Shown: piece after piece, positions 23,946 through 33,963 of the stretch
Layout: each line of letters starts with the position of its first letter
How positions within the stretch are numbered: the first letter of the stretch is position 1
Source: SLJK01 sp964567295
Lineage (GTDB): Bacteria > Bacillota > Dethiobacteria > DTU022 > UBA8154
DNA length: 51,606 bases
Assembly (NCBI GenBank): GCA_964567295.1
Contig: CAZMLU010000009.1
Location: 1 to 51,606 of the forward strand
Direction of reading: 5' to 3'
Position numbers and translations under genes: made by a program
The notes under the pieces: generated by a model
What the model was told of the DNA's origin: nothing
Database searches by the model: none
The model's input: only the letters and a program-made list of their open reading frames with translations

Positions 23946-24827
23946 ATGAATTATCAGGAAATATTACTACGACTGCAGGATTTTTGGGCGCGCCAGGGAT
24001 GCCTCATTTGGCAGCCTTACGATGTAGAAAAAGGGGCTGGTACCATGAACCCGGCAACCTTTTTTCGCTCTATGGGTCCGGAGCCATGGAGAGTGGCCTA
24101 TGTAGAGCCTTCTCGCCGCCCCGCCGATGGCCGCTACGGGGAGAACCCCAACCGGCTTTACCAGCATCAACAGTACCAGGTCCTTCTCAAGCCTGCACCA
24201 ACTGATATCCAAGAAATATATCTTTCCAGCCTTGCTTATCTTGATATAAACCCTTTGGAGCATGATATTCGCTTTGTGGAGGATGACTGGGAGTCCCCTA
24301 CTCTTGGGGCATGGGGATTGGGTTGGGAGGTTTGGCTGGATGGCATGGAGATAACCCAGTTTACCTATTTCCAGCAGGTAGGAGGTTTTGATCTGGACCT
24401 TGTTTCTGTGGAACTTACTTATGGATTGGAGCGGATCGCCATGTATATTCAAAAGTGCGATAACGTCTATGATCTTGAATGGCTGCAGAACATTACTTAC
24501 GGAGAACTATTTAAAAAAGCAGAAGAGGAACATTCTCGGTACAGCTTTGAAGAGGCGGATACTTCACTTATCTTGGAACTTTTTTCTCTTTGCGAAAAAG
24601 AAGCCCGGCGGTTACTGGATAAAGAACTGGTAATGCCAGCCTACGATTTTATTCTGAAGTGTTCTCATTATTTCAATATATTGGATGCACGAGGGTTTGT
24701 TAGTGTCACGGAACGAACCGGGTTCATCGCACGGATCAGGGAACTGGCCCGCCAATGCGGCCGAAACTTTTTACATCAAAGGGAAGAAGAAGGTTACCCA
24801 CTGCAGCGTATTTACTTGTCAGAGTAA
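23946..24827 (+). CDS. glyQ: Glycyl-tRNA synthetase alpha subunit
   Basis: This is the catalytic subunit of the bacterial-type alpha2beta2 glycyl-tRNA synthetase (class II). Signatures include FWARQGCLIWQPYD at the start, MNPATFFR, the EPSRRPADGRYGENPNR motif 2 region, and ITQFTYFQQVGG. Length 293 is standard. GGAGGAGG lies upstream. No T-box leader is visible in the short gap before it, so control is probably from the operon. Confidence 0.97.
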   Translation: MNYQEILLRLQDFWARQGCLIWQPYDVEKGAGTMNPATFFRSMGPEPWRVAYVEPSRRPADGRYGENPNRLYQHQQYQVLLKPAPTDIQEIYLSSLAYLDINPLEHDIRFVEDDWESPTLGAWGLGWEVWLDGMEITQFTYFQQVGGFDLDLVSVELTYGLERIAMYIQKCDNVYDLEWLQNITYGELFKKAEEEHSRYSFEEADTSLILELFSLCEKEARRLLDKELVMPAYDFILKCSHYFNILDARGFVSVTERTGFIARIRELARQCGRNFLHQREEEGYPLQRIYLSE

Positions 24828-24939
24828 TTACCCGATGGTGATTAATAATTATTTTGCCTATAGAAAGCGATTATCATAGAAGTAATAATGGCTTTTCATT
24901 GTAATATTAACCATTTTGGGGAGGCTAGGTGATCAATAT

Positions 24940-27033
24940 ATGTCTACAGCAGATCTTTTGTTGGAGATAGGAACCGAGGAAATACCAGCTTGCTTTATGC
25001 CGGCAGCACAGGAGCAATTGCATGACATGTGCTGTAGGTTCCTGGAAGAGGAACGCCTGGACTATGAAAGTGTAAACACCTTTGCTACTCCTCGCAGGCT
25101 GGTTCTCCAGGTAAAAAGTCTAGAAGAACGACAGCAGGATCTTGAGGAGAAAAAAAGAGGACCTACCAGAGATATTGCGTATGATGAAAAAGGCAATCTT
25201 ACAAAAGCTGCCCTCGGTTTTGCACGCAAATTGGGTTTATCAGTTGAAGACCTGCAATTAGAAAAAGTGGGAAAAGGTGAGTACCTGGTAGCACACCATA
25301 AGATAACAGGTCGCCAGGCAGTAGAGGTTTTGCCAGAACTGCTTCCTCGTTTAATAAAAACCATTTCGTTTCCCAAAAACATGTACTGGGAAAAAAGCAG
25401 GGTAAAATTTGCAAGACCGATCAGGTGGCTTCTATGTCTTTATGGGTCTCAATTGATAGAATTTTCCTATGCCGGGATTGTTGCTGGTCGTCAGACCCGG
25501 GGGCATCGCTTTTTAAAGCCCGGCCCCCTGTATGTTGAGGACTCCGAGAGCTATTTTCGTATAATGGAGGATGCTTCTGTAATAGTAGATCCTGAGCAAA
25601 GAAGCCGCTTAATCGTCGAAGGGGCACATGCTGCTGCCCTGGAAGGTGGAGGGGTTGTTTGTATTCAGGAAGAACTACTTCAGGAAGTGACTTTCCTGGT
25701 AGAAAATCCTCATCCGGTTTTTTGTTCTTTTCCTGCAAATTATCTGGATCTTCCTCGAGAGGTCCTGGTAACAACTATGCAGAGCCATCAGCGCTACTTT
25801 CCCGTGGAAGATAGCTTTGGCAACCTTTTACCTTATTTTGTAACTATATCCAATAACCCCTCTGCTCCCGTGGAAAATGTGCAAGGAGGGAACGAAAGGG
25901 TTTTAAAGGCCCGTTTGGCTGATGCGCGTTTTTTCTATGGTGAAGATATAAAAACGACCTTGGAGGAAAAAACTGAGAAATTAAAACATATTCTTTTCCA
26001 AGAAGAATTGGGAACAGTTTTTGAAAAAACTCTGCGCTTGATTAACTTGACTAATTATTTGCTGGAAAAGAGTAGCTTGATAAGGGAAAAGAGCAAGAAG
26101 GATGTTTTGCGGGCGGCATATCTATGCAAGGCTGACCTGGGAACCTTGATGGTAGGAGAATTTCCGGAGTTACAAGGCATTATGGGAAAAGATTACGCTT
26201 TGCAATCCGGTGAAAACACTGATGTCGCTGAGGCTATTTCCGAGCATTACCTCCCGCGGTTTGCGGGAGACAGTTTGCCTGTTTCTATTGCTGGCGCGCT
26301 GGTAGCTCTGGCTGACAAGATAGATCACCTGGTTGGCTGTTTCGCTATTGGGATCCGCCCTAGCGGTTCCCAGGATCCTTACGCTCTGCGACGTCACAGC
26401 CTTGGATTAGTGCAGATAATACTAGAGCATAATATAGAGATTCCAATAGAGGAACTGTTGGACCATGCCCTATCATTATTGAAAGAACGGCTACAAGATT
26501 TACAAAAAGACGAAGCAAAAAAACAGATCCTGGAATTTTTGCATGGGAGGTTGCGGTTTTTTTTCCAGGAAAGCGAAGTAGACTATGATATAATTGATGC
26601 GGTGTTGGCAACTCCCATAAATGAAATTCCTTTTCTTCGGGAAAAAGTCTATTTTTTACAAAAAAAACGAGGGGGAAAAGAGTTACAGGATATAGCTACT
26701 GCTTACAATAGGGCAGCCAATCTTGCTTACCAGTCTGAGCCTGATTTTTCTGTCCAGGAGGACCTCTTTCAGGAAGAAACAGAAAAAGAGCTTTATTTTC
26801 AGTATCTGGAGGCAAAAGAAAAGGTGGATTCGGCCCTTTCTGGAAAGGATCTTCCCCGAGCCTTTTCAGTCTTTGCTGGGCTGAAGGATCCTTTGGACCA
26901 CTTTTTTGATCATGTGCTGGTAATGGTGGAGGAGGAGGAAACGCGTTTCAACCGCCTGGCCCTGCTTCGGGAAGTAAAGCAACTCTATCTTAAATTTGCC
27001 GACTTTTCCAAGTTAGTTTTCTCGGGATTATAG
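24940..27033 (+). CDS. glyS: Glycyl-tRNA synthetase beta subunit
   Basis: This is the large tRNA-binding subunit of the same enzyme. The N-terminus has LLLEIGTEEIPA, followed by FATPRRLV and the KRGPTRD element. An HD-like core is visible near HYLPRFAGD and DKIDHLVGCFAIG, with GSQDPYALRR after it. The ATG at 24940 follows AGGTGA by seven bases; the open frame reaches back to a TTG at 24916. About 697 residues is normal. Confidence 0.96.
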   Translation: MSTADLLLEIGTEEIPACFMPAAQEQLHDMCCRFLEEERLDYESVNTFATPRRLVLQVKSLEERQQDLEEKKRGPTRDIAYDEKGNLTKAALGFARKLGLSVEDLQLEKVGKGEYLVAHHKITGRQAVEVLPELLPRLIKTISFPKNMYWEKSRVKFARPIRWLLCLYGSQLIEFSYAGIVAGRQTRGHRFLKPGPLYVEDSESYFRIMEDASVIVDPEQRSRLIVEGAHAAALEGGGVVCIQEELLQEVTFLVENPHPVFCSFPANYLDLPREVLVTTMQSHQRYFPVEDSFGNLLPYFVTISNNPSAPVENVQGGNERVLKARLADARFFYGEDIKTTLEEKTEKLKHILFQEELGTVFEKTLRLINLTNYLLEKSSLIREKSKKDVLRAAYLCKADLGTLMVGEFPELQGIMGKDYALQSGENTDVAEAISEHYLPRFAGDSLPVSIAGALVALADKIDHLVGCFAIGIRPSGSQDPYALRRHSLGLVQIILEHNIEIPIEELLDHALSLLKERLQDLQKDEAKKQILEFLHGRLRFFFQESEVDYDIIDAVLATPINEIPFLREKVYFLQKKRGGKELQDIATAYNRAANLAYQSEPDFSVQEDLFQEETEKELYFQYLEAKEKVDSALSGKDLPRAFSVFAGLKDPLDHFFDHVLVMVEEEETRFNRLALLREVKQLYLKFADFSKLVFSGL

Positions 27034-27100
27034 TGAGAGAGGAAGGACTTTTTGGAGCCGGCTCGAATAAAGATTATTATAAGCAATTCAGGGGGTATAG

Positions 27101-27934
27101 TTGTTGGGAAACAATGAGACTATTCACGTTTATATCGTTTCTGATTCCATAGGTGAAACAGCTGAGTTGATGGTCAACGCTGTGGTCAGCCAGTTTAATT
27201 CTGCAAGTGTGGAGATGCACCGCGAAACATTCCTGAGCGATACGGAGAGAATTAAACGGATTGTGCAGGAAGCGTCCAGCCAAAAAAGTTTGATAACTTA
27301 TACCCTTGTCAAGACCCAATTGAGGGAAGTATTAGCACAGGAAGGTCAAAAATACAACATTCCCATGATAGATCTGATGGGTCCCCTATTGGATGTATTC
27401 TCCAGTTTAATGTCCTCAGAGCCTCGTTTGGAACCGGGCCTTATTCGTCGCTTGGATGAGGACTACTATAGGAGAGTGACTGCTGTAGAGTTTACTGTTA
27501 AACATGACGATGGAAAAGACCCGAACGGACTATTGAAAGGTGATATAGTTCTTATAGGAGTTTCTCGAACCTCAAAAACACCTCTTAGCATGTACCTGGC
27601 GCATAAAAAATTAAAAGTGGCCAACATGCCTTTGGTACCGGAGGTAGAGCCGCCCCACGAACTCTTCTGGGTACCGGCAGAAAAAGTGATGGGGCTTACT
27701 ATTGACCCCAATCTGCTGCGCGAGATACGGCTAGAAAGGCTTAACTCCATGGGTTTAAAAACAGGAAATAATTATGCTGATACGGAAAGGATTATGGAAG
27801 AGTTAGAATATGCCAGGGGGATAATGAGACGAGTAGGGTGTAAGATATATGATGTATCTCACAAAGCTGTGGAAGAAGTGGCTGGTAAAATCTTATATGC
27901 TGTAAAGGAGTCTGGGAAAATATGGGAGAGGTAA
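27101..27934 (+). CDS. yqfL: Pyruvate, phosphate dikinase regulatory protein (PDRP, DUF299)
   Basis: This bifunctional kinase/phosphotransferase switches PPDK on and off by phosphorylating a Thr beside its catalytic His, using ADP, and by removing that phosphate with Pi. The N-terminal VYIVSDSIGETAEL and the P-loop GVSRTSKTPLS (about 152-162) are family signatures. Length 277 is standard. The start is TTG (27101, or the adjacent TTG at 27104). It overlaps ppdK by 13 bases, which matches its role. Confidence 0.93.
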   Translation: MLGNNETIHVYIVSDSIGETAELMVNAVVSQFNSASVEMHRETFLSDTERIKRIVQEASSQKSLITYTLVKTQLREVLAQEGQKYNIPMIDLMGPLLDVFSSLMSSEPRLEPGLIRRLDEDYYRRVTAVEFTVKHDDGKDPNGLLKGDIVLIGVSRTSKTPLSMYLAHKKLKVANMPLVPEVEPPHELFWVPAEKVMGLTIDPNLLREIRLERLNSMGLKTGNNYADTERIMEELEYARGIMRRVGCKIYDVSHKAVEEVAGKILYAVKESGKIWER

Positions 27935-30600
27935 AACAGGTTTATTTATTTGAAGAGGGAAATGCAGGAATGAAGAAGCTGTTGGGTGGTAAGGGCGCCA
28001 ATCTTGCAGAGATGACCCGCCTTGGTTTGCCAGTGCCACCGGGCTTTGTTGTTTCTACTGAAGCTTGTAAGAGTTACTACCAGCATGGTGAAACTCTCAC
28101 CCAGGAAATACAGGATCAGGTATTAAAAATGCTGGAAAAACTGGAAAAACAGACTGGAAAAGAGGTAGGTTCTTTAGAGCACCCTTTAATGCTTTCTGTG
28201 CGTTCCGGATCTTATTATTCCATGCCGGGCATGATGGATACCGTTCTTAACCTGGGTCTAAATGATACTACCGTGGAAACGTTGGCACGTATAACTGCTA
28301 ACAGGGTTTTTGCACTGGACTGCTATCGCCGTTTTCTGCAGATGTTTGGTGAGGTCGTGCTAAAAATTAGTAGTACGTATTTTGAAAGAGTTCTAGAAGA
28401 AGCCAGGAGAGAGGAAGGGACTTCCAGCAATATTCAACTAACCGAGAAAAAGTTCGAAGAAATTATCGAAGCTTTTAAGAAGATCATCATCGACGAGTCG
28501 GGGGAGGCTTTTCCTCAGAACCCGTCGGAGCAGCTTTTCAAGTCTATACGTGCAGTTTTTGCCTCCTGGAATAACCAAAGAGCTATTGTTTACCGCCGTC
28601 TCAACAACATACCCGACGAACTGGGGACAGCTGTAACTATACAATCCATGGTATTTGGTAACCTGGGGGAGGACAGTGGAACGGGTGTGGCTTTCAGCAG
28701 AAATCCCTCCACAGGCGAAAAAAAGCTCTATGGGGAGTTTTTGTTTAATTCCCAGGGAGAAGATGTGGTGGCGGGAACCCGGACCCCACTTACGATTTCT
28801 GCGCTTCAGGAAGCTCTTCCGGCAATATATGAAGAATTTAATCGTATCTGTAATTTACTGGAGAATCATTACCGCGACATGCAGGATATTGAATTTACCA
28901 TCGAGAAAGGCAAGCTTTACATATTGCAAACTAGGACCGCCAAAAGGACCGCAGGAGCTGCTGTAGGGGTGGCGGTTGATCTTGTGGATGAGGGAATATG
29001 TGCCAGGGAGGAAGCGCTTTTGCGTGTTGACCCTTCGCACTTGGTCCAACTTTTACACCCTCGCCTAGACCCTTCAGCTGCTACCGATTTTCTAGCCCAG
29101 GGTCTTCCTGCCTCACCAGGTGCTGCTGTAGGAAAAGTGGTTTTTAATGCTGATGTAGCTGAAGTAAAAAAGGAAAAAGGGGAAAAAGTTATCTTGGTCC
29201 GTCCAGAAACCACCCCTGATGATATCCACGGTATTGTTGCCTCCGAGGGAGTGATTACCAGCAGAGGGGGGATGACCAGCCATGCTGCCGTGGTAGCTAG
29301 AGGAATGGGGAAATCATGTATTTGTGGCTGCGAGGACCTCAAGATCAGCCTGGAGGAGGGTTTTTTCCAGGTAGGTGAAAGGTCGGTGCGTGAAGGAGAG
29401 ATTATTAGCATGGACGGGACTACTGGAAAAGTATATCTTGGAGGGATTTCTCTTATTCCTCCTCAGCTCAGTGATGAGTTTAACCTTCTCCTTTCTTGGG
29501 CTGATGATATCCGTGTTTTAGGAGTTCGCTCAAATGCTGATACGCCTATGGATGCCCGCAAAGCTCGAGAGTTTGGCGCTGAAGGAATTGGCCTTTGCAG
29601 GACTGAACACATGTTTATGAATCAGGAAAGGCTTCCTGTAGTACAGGAGATGATTTTGGCAGAAGACTTTGATGATAGACAGGACGCCATTGATAAGCTT
29701 CTTCCCATGCAGCAGAATGACTTTGAAGAAATTCTGAGGGAGATGTCTGGGTTCCCTGTTACTATTCGGCTTTTGGATCCTCCGCTGCATGAATTTCTTC
29801 CCGATCTGGAAGAGCTATTGGTAGAAGTGGCATTGCTGAGAGAAAGAGGAACGGAAAAAGAAAAGTTAGAGACAAAAGAATCGCTATTGAGCAAGGTGCG
29901 CTCTTTAGAAGAATCCAACCCCATGCTGGGTCACAGGGGATGTCGCTTAGGACTTTCTTTTCCAGAGATCTATCGGATGCAAGTAAGGGCCATCTGCTTT
30001 GCAGAAGCAAAATTGCAAGAAGAGGGAGCAAACGCAAAACCGGAAATCATGATTCCTCTGGTAGGTCATTATCATGAACTGGAGTTGATGCGAAAAATCG
30101 TAGAGGAAGAAATAGAAAAGGTGGCAGAAGAGACTGGACAAAAGTGTGATAGTTCTATAGGGACTATGATAGAATTGCCCCGGGCATGCTTGACAGCAGG
30201 CGATATAGCTCACTTCGCTGACTTTTTTTCCTTTGGAACTAATGACCTAACCCAGATGACTTTCGGGTTTAGCCGTGATGATGCTGAAGGAAAGTTTCTT
30301 CCCTTTTATTTGAAGGAAAAAATCTTGAAAGAAAACCCTTTTACTGTATTGGATCGTGATGGTGTGGGAAGCCTTATTTCTCAAGCTGTAACCCAGGGTA
30401 GAGAGGAAAAACCGGAGCTCAAGCTGGGAATCTGCGGAGAACATGGTGGCGAACCCAGTTCTATAGAGTTCTGTCACCGGTTGGGGCTGGACTATGTGAG
30501 TTGTTCTCCTTTCAGAGTGCCTATTGCAAGATTGGCTGCTGCGCAGGCAGTGGTAAAAACCGGAGAGCAAGGTGAAGAGGTAAGGGACGTCACGGCCTGA
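27922..30600 (+). CDS. ppdK: Pyruvate, phosphate dikinase
   Basis: This enzyme interconverts pyruvate, ATP and Pi with phosphoenolpyruvate, AMP and PPi. Domains in order are ATP-grasp (LGGKGANLAEMTRLGLPVPPG start), the phosphohistidine domain (GGMTSHAAVVARGMG, catalytic His near 454) and the PEP/pyruvate TIM barrel (SFGTNDLTQMTFGFSRDD, then GICGEHGG). The Thr-Ser before the His is the regulatory site of the PDRP encoded upstream. Length 892 is standard. In anaerobes it often serves gluconeogenesis or PPi-linked glycolysis. Confidence 0.97.
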   Translation: MGEVKQVYLFEEGNAGMKKLLGGKGANLAEMTRLGLPVPPGFVVSTEACKSYYQHGETLTQEIQDQVLKMLEKLEKQTGKEVGSLEHPLMLSVRSGSYYSMPGMMDTVLNLGLNDTTVETLARITANRVFALDCYRRFLQMFGEVVLKISSTYFERVLEEARREEGTSSNIQLTEKKFEEIIEAFKKIIIDESGEAFPQNPSEQLFKSIRAVFASWNNQRAIVYRRLNNIPDELGTAVTIQSMVFGNLGEDSGTGVAFSRNPSTGEKKLYGEFLFNSQGEDVVAGTRTPLTISALQEALPAIYEEFNRICNLLENHYRDMQDIEFTIEKGKLYILQTRTAKRTAGAAVGVAVDLVDEGICAREEALLRVDPSHLVQLLHPRLDPSAATDFLAQGLPASPGAAVGKVVFNADVAEVKKEKGEKVILVRPETTPDDIHGIVASEGVITSRGGMTSHAAVVARGMGKSCICGCEDLKISLEEGFFQVGERSVREGEIISMDGTTGKVYLGGISLIPPQLSDEFNLLLSWADDIRVLGVRSNADTPMDARKAREFGAEGIGLCRTEHMFMNQERLPVVQEMILAEDFDDRQDAIDKLLPMQQNDFEEILREMSGFPVTIRLLDPPLHEFLPDLEELLVEVALLRERGTEKEKLETKESLLSKVRSLEESNPMLGHRGCRLGLSFPEIYRMQVRAICFAEAKLQEEGANAKPEIMIPLVGHYHELELMRKIVEEEIEKVAEETGQKCDSSIGTMIELPRACLTAGDIAHFADFFSFGTNDLTQMTFGFSRDDAEGKFLPFYLKEKILKENPFTVLDRDGVGSLISQAVTQGREEKPELKLGICGEHGGEPSSIEFCHRLGLDYVSCSPFRVPIARLAAAQAVVKTGEQGEEVRDVTA

Positions 30601-30611
30601 CTGTTCTAGGT

Positions 30612-31829
30612 TTATTCCCTGTCAACCAGGTCCTGTAAGAATTGGGAGATTCCGTTCCAGATTCCTGTAAAAAAATCACCCAAAGAACGGAAAATAAGTG
30701 AAAAGGTGCCAGCTCTCTCCACGTTTTCAGAAGCTACCAGGGGGCTTTCTAACAAATTTTCATCTTCCAACATAACCTTTACACTTCCTATTTCCGTTTC
30801 TTTTTCTATGGGAGCTGTTATATTTTCCGGGATTTCGAAATAGACCTCAAGGTTTTCTTTATGATTATCTGGGATGACCACCTCCACCGCATCTTTTAGA
30901 AGCAGGTCAATTTCTCGCAGATCCCCGCGTAGGACTTCTATGGTGGTTGGTTTATTCCCGGCTGAATAGATTTTTTCCAGGGTATAGTTCTGGAAAGCAT
31001 GATTCAAAAGTGCCGTGCTGTCTCTCAGCCTATCCTGGTCACTTTCAGCGTTCATAACTACCGTGATAAAACGCATACCATCACGGTAAGCGGTTCCTGC
31101 CAAGCAGTAACCTGCCGCGCTGGTGTGCCCTGTTTTCAAACCATCAGCGCCTTCGTAACGTCCTAAAAGGGGATTGCGATTGTACTGCAGGATATCATTT
31201 GAGGTAAATTCTTTTAAGGAATGCTGTTCAAGGGCTTCAGGAAAATTTTGGATTAAGTAGTGAGCGAGGCGTCCGATATCTTCAGCACTTGCATAATGTT
31301 CTGGATCGGGTAATCCGGTAGTGTTCTGGAAGTGGGTATTTTGCAGCCCAAGTTCGCGAGCTTTATTATTCATCTCCTGAACAAATGCAGCCTCCGAACC
31401 GTAAAGATGTTCAGCGATTGCCACACAGGCATCGTTTGCCGAAATTGAGGCAATACCGGTAATCAGTTTTTCAAAAGAAACTCTCTGATCTATTTCTAGA
31501 AACATTTGGGAGCCGCCTGTTGCCCAAGCCTCCTCTCCAATAACCACCTCTTCCTCTGGAGTAACTTTTCCGTCTCGAAGTGCCTCGTAAGCGATCAATA
31601 GGGTCATAATTTTGGTAAGGCTGGCAGGAGGAAGCGGTTCTGATTCATTTTGAGCAAAGATGATTTCTTCACGTGAAAATTCTATCAATACCGATGCCCC
31701 TGCATCTACCTCAGGAAAAACTTCTTCTGCCGATGCAACTTTTGTCCCTGGCAGGAAAAGGCTCCCGCAGAAAAAAAGAATAAGAAACATAGAAAATGCT
31801 TTGCTTTGCAACAGGTGGTTTTTGAACAT
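30612..31829 (-). CDS. D-alanyl-D-alanine carboxypeptidase (PBP5/DacF family)
   Basis: This serine peptidase trims the terminal D-Ala from peptidoglycan pentapeptides. A signal peptide (about 1-34) precedes the catalytic domain with SLTKIM (nucleophile Ser), SAND and KTGHTSAAG, all three motifs of the family. A C-terminal beta domain ends in a stretch near 385-400 (FTGIWNGISQFLQDLVDRE) that resembles the amphipathic membrane anchor of these enzymes. AAGAGGAG precedes the reverse-strand ATG. It converges on ppdK with only 11 bases between stops and no visible terminator. Confidence 0.93.
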   Translation of the reverse strand: MFKNHLLQSKAFSMFLILFFCGSLFLPGTKVASAEEVFPEVDAGASVLIEFSREEIIFAQNESEPLPPASLTKIMTLLIAYEALRDGKVTPEEEVVIGEEAWATGGSQMFLEIDQRVSFEKLITGIASISANDACVAIAEHLYGSEAAFVQEMNNKARELGLQNTHFQNTTGLPDPEHYASAEDIGRLAHYLIQNFPEALEQHSLKEFTSNDILQYNRNPLLGRYEGADGLKTGHTSAAGYCLAGTAYRDGMRFITVVMNAESDQDRLRDSTALLNHAFQNYTLEKIYSAGNKPTTIEVLRGDLREIDLLLKDAVEVVIPDNHKENLEVYFEIPENITAPIEKETEIGSVKVMLEDENLLESPLVASENVERAGTFSLIFRSLGDFFTGIWNGISQFLQDLVDRE

Positions 31830-31990
31830 GTATTTTGCTCCTCTTAGTTTTACATGTAATATTAACTACACATCTATTATTACATTTATTTCTTTAACAG
31901 GCAACGGGAAAAAGCCCGGGTGATTGTATTTTTTTGTTCACTTTTTTTTGTGATACTATTTTTATGCAAAAAATTTGGGAGGAATATAAA

Positions 31991-32620
31991 ATGTTAATTA
32001 TTGGATTGAACGGTAGCCCTAATCCTGACGGAAATACGGCTTATTTACTGGAAAAGTCTCTGGAGGCGGCAGAAGAATCGGGAGCTCAGATAGAGACCCT
32101 TTTTCTCCATGACATTGTAGGAAAAGAGGAGATGCCTTTCTGCGTGGCCTGTGAATCCCCTTGCAACGGAGCTTGCTACGAAGGGACTGAATTAGAAAAA
32201 ATATACGATAAGGTGGGCAGTGCTGATGGCCTGCTTGTAGCGACTCCTGTTTATTTCGGCACTATTTCAGGCCAGTTAAAAACTTTTTGGGATAAAACTC
32301 GCCGCCTGAGAAGGGATAAAAAACTCTATAATGTGGTAGGTGGTGCTATTAGCGTGGGTGCTGCGCGCTTTGGAGGACAGGAAACAACCGTGAAGGATAT
32401 CCATAGCATGATGCTCGTCCAGGGCATGATTGTCGTAGGGGATTGTTATGATGAGAAGGCACCGGGCCATCATGGGGTAAGCGCACAGCAACCCTCCCGT
32501 GATGACGAATATGCTTTGAAGCGAGCTTATGTCTTAGGAAAAAGAGTGGCGCAAATGTGCCAGGCTACTGCCCATATTCGAAAAGTAGAAGGATACCCAC
32601 ACCGGCAATCAGTTTTTTAA
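31991..32620 (+). CDS. NADPH-dependent FMN reductase / iron-sulfur flavoprotein family
   Basis: This is a flavodoxin-fold protein. The FMN phosphate loop reads GLNGSPNPDGNT (about 5-16) and VATPVYFGTISGQLKTFWD is the isoalloxazine-contacting region. A Cys-rich insert (CVACESPCNGACY, about 50-62) resembles iron-sulfur flavoproteins such as Isf, so it may carry a cluster. The ATG at 31991 follows GGGAGGA; the frame is open further upstream without a ribosome site. It probably shuttles electrons from ferredoxin or NAD(P)H; the partner is unknown. Confidence 0.83.
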   Translation: MLIIGLNGSPNPDGNTAYLLEKSLEAAEESGAQIETLFLHDIVGKEEMPFCVACESPCNGACYEGTELEKIYDKVGSADGLLVATPVYFGTISGQLKTFWDKTRRLRRDKKLYNVVGGAISVGAARFGGQETTVKDIHSMMLVQGMIVVGDCYDEKAPGHHGVSAQQPSRDDEYALKRAYVLGKRVAQMCQATAHIRKVEGYPHRQSVF

Positions 32621-32658
32621 AGAATATTGAAAGTATAAAAAAAAGGTAGGAGAAAATC

Positions 32659-33657
32659 GTGAGACTTCGCCTGGAGTTGGAAGAACTGGAAGAACGCCAA
32701 CTTTTACCAACTGGTTTCTTAAGTAAAAATAGTCGTGGTAGGAGGCAATATGAGGATCAATGTGACTTCCGAACAGTTTTTCAAAGGGATCGAGATCGCA
32801 TCATCCATTCCAAGTCTTTCCGCCGCTTGAAGCATAAAACGCAGGTTTTTATTGCGCCGGAAGGAGATCATTATCGTGCGCGGCTAACTCATACTTTGGA
32901 GGTATCTCAGTTAGCCCGCACTGCAGCCCGAGCACTTGGGTTGAATGAGGATCTGACCGAGGCTATAGCTCTGGGACATGATTTGGGACATACTCCTTTT
33001 GGACATGCCGGTGAAGAGGTTCTTTCCAAGCTGGTTCCAGGAGGGTTTAAGCATAACGAACAAAGTTTACGAGTGGTAGATTACCTGGAGGGCGAAAGTG
33101 GACTTAACCTAACCTGGGAAGTGCGGGAGGGAATTCTCAAGCATACCGGCATAGATTATCCTGAGACCCTGGAGGGCCAACTGGTAAAAATCTGCGATCG
33201 TATCGCCTATATAAATCATGATATCGATGATGCTTTACGGGCAGGAATCCTGCAGGCGAAGCAACTGCCCAAGGATGAGATAAGGTTATTGGGTAATACT
33301 GGTTCCCAACGACTCAACACCATGGTGCGGGATCTTATTGAAAATAGCTGGGATAAGCCTTTTATCACAATGAGTCCAGTTCTTTCTGGAGCCACGGAAA
33401 AACTGAGGGAATTTCTCTTTGCTAATGTCTATATAGGTTCTGCTGCCAAAAAAGAAGAGCAAAAAGCTATGTTTATAATCAAACACCTTTACCAGTTCTG
33501 GAAAGAAGAACCGGAAAGGCTGCCTCAAGATATTAAACCGCTGAGCGAAAATAATGGCCTGGAACGGATTATCTGTGATTATATTGCCGGTATGACTGAT
33601 CGCTATATTATTTCTCTCTACCAGAAACTATTTATTCCTAACCCTTGGAAAGAGTAG
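32659..33657 (+). CDS. dgt: dGTP triphosphohydrolase-like HD protein
   Basis: This metal-dependent HD hydrolase cleaves dNTPs to nucleosides and triphosphate. The HD motif residues lie in RLTHTLEVSQLAR, ALGHDLGHTPFGHAGE and KICDRIAYINHDIDD. The length of 332 fits the short Gram-positive type. The GTG start follows TAGGAG. In Bacillota this gene often precedes dnaG, as it does here. Confidence 0.92.
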   Translation: MRLRLELEELEERQLLPTGFLSKNSRGRRQYEDQCDFRTVFQRDRDRIIHSKSFRRLKHKTQVFIAPEGDHYRARLTHTLEVSQLARTAARALGLNEDLTEAIALGHDLGHTPFGHAGEEVLSKLVPGGFKHNEQSLRVVDYLEGESGLNLTWEVREGILKHTGIDYPETLEGQLVKICDRIAYINHDIDDALRAGILQAKQLPKDEIRLLGNTGSQRLNTMVRDLIENSWDKPFITMSPVLSGATEKLREFLFANVYIGSAAKKEEQKAMFIIKHLYQFWKEEPERLPQDIKPLSENNGLERIICDYIAGMTDRYIISLYQKLFIPNPWKE

Positions 33658-33963
33658 TGCCGGTTGAATAAATATCAAGAAAAATTTAGCATATAATTTA
33701 AGAATGTAATAATAAATTTTTTCGCCCAGGCAGGAATATCTTTTACCCTTATAGAATAATCAAAATAAGCAAACAGGAAAAATTTTATGGGAAAACTACA
33801 TAGTATTTTGCTTCTCCAAATGGGGTGAGAAGAGAGGAGGCTTTCTGGATCAAGGGATGTCGAGTTAGTTCAGTAAGTTCATATTGGCTTAACAAAGTCA
33901 TTATACCTTGTCTCATTTCGGGATGAGGTTTTTTACACTCCGCATGAATCCGGGGGAAAACGG
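33658..33963. other. Intergenic region upstream of dnaG
   Basis: These 306 bases contain no convincing gene. A TATAAT-like box (in GCATATAAT, near 33691) lacks a -35 box at proper distance. A terminator-like hairpin sits at 33912-33934, only 30 bases before dnaG. A 61-residue reverse frame here has no ribosome site. Confidence 0.5.
33912..33934 (+). terminator. Hairpin with T-run just before dnaG
   Basis: CTCAT (33912-33916) pairs with ATGAG (33923-33927) around a six-base loop, followed by GG and six T. It may end the dgt transcript or attenuate a dnaG-rpoD transcript starting further upstream. The stem is short. Confidence 0.45.

Noticed and set aside
28917..29411. Long reverse frame within ppdK
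   Set aside because: Antisense to conserved catalytic motifs of PPDK, with no ribosome site or recognisable product.
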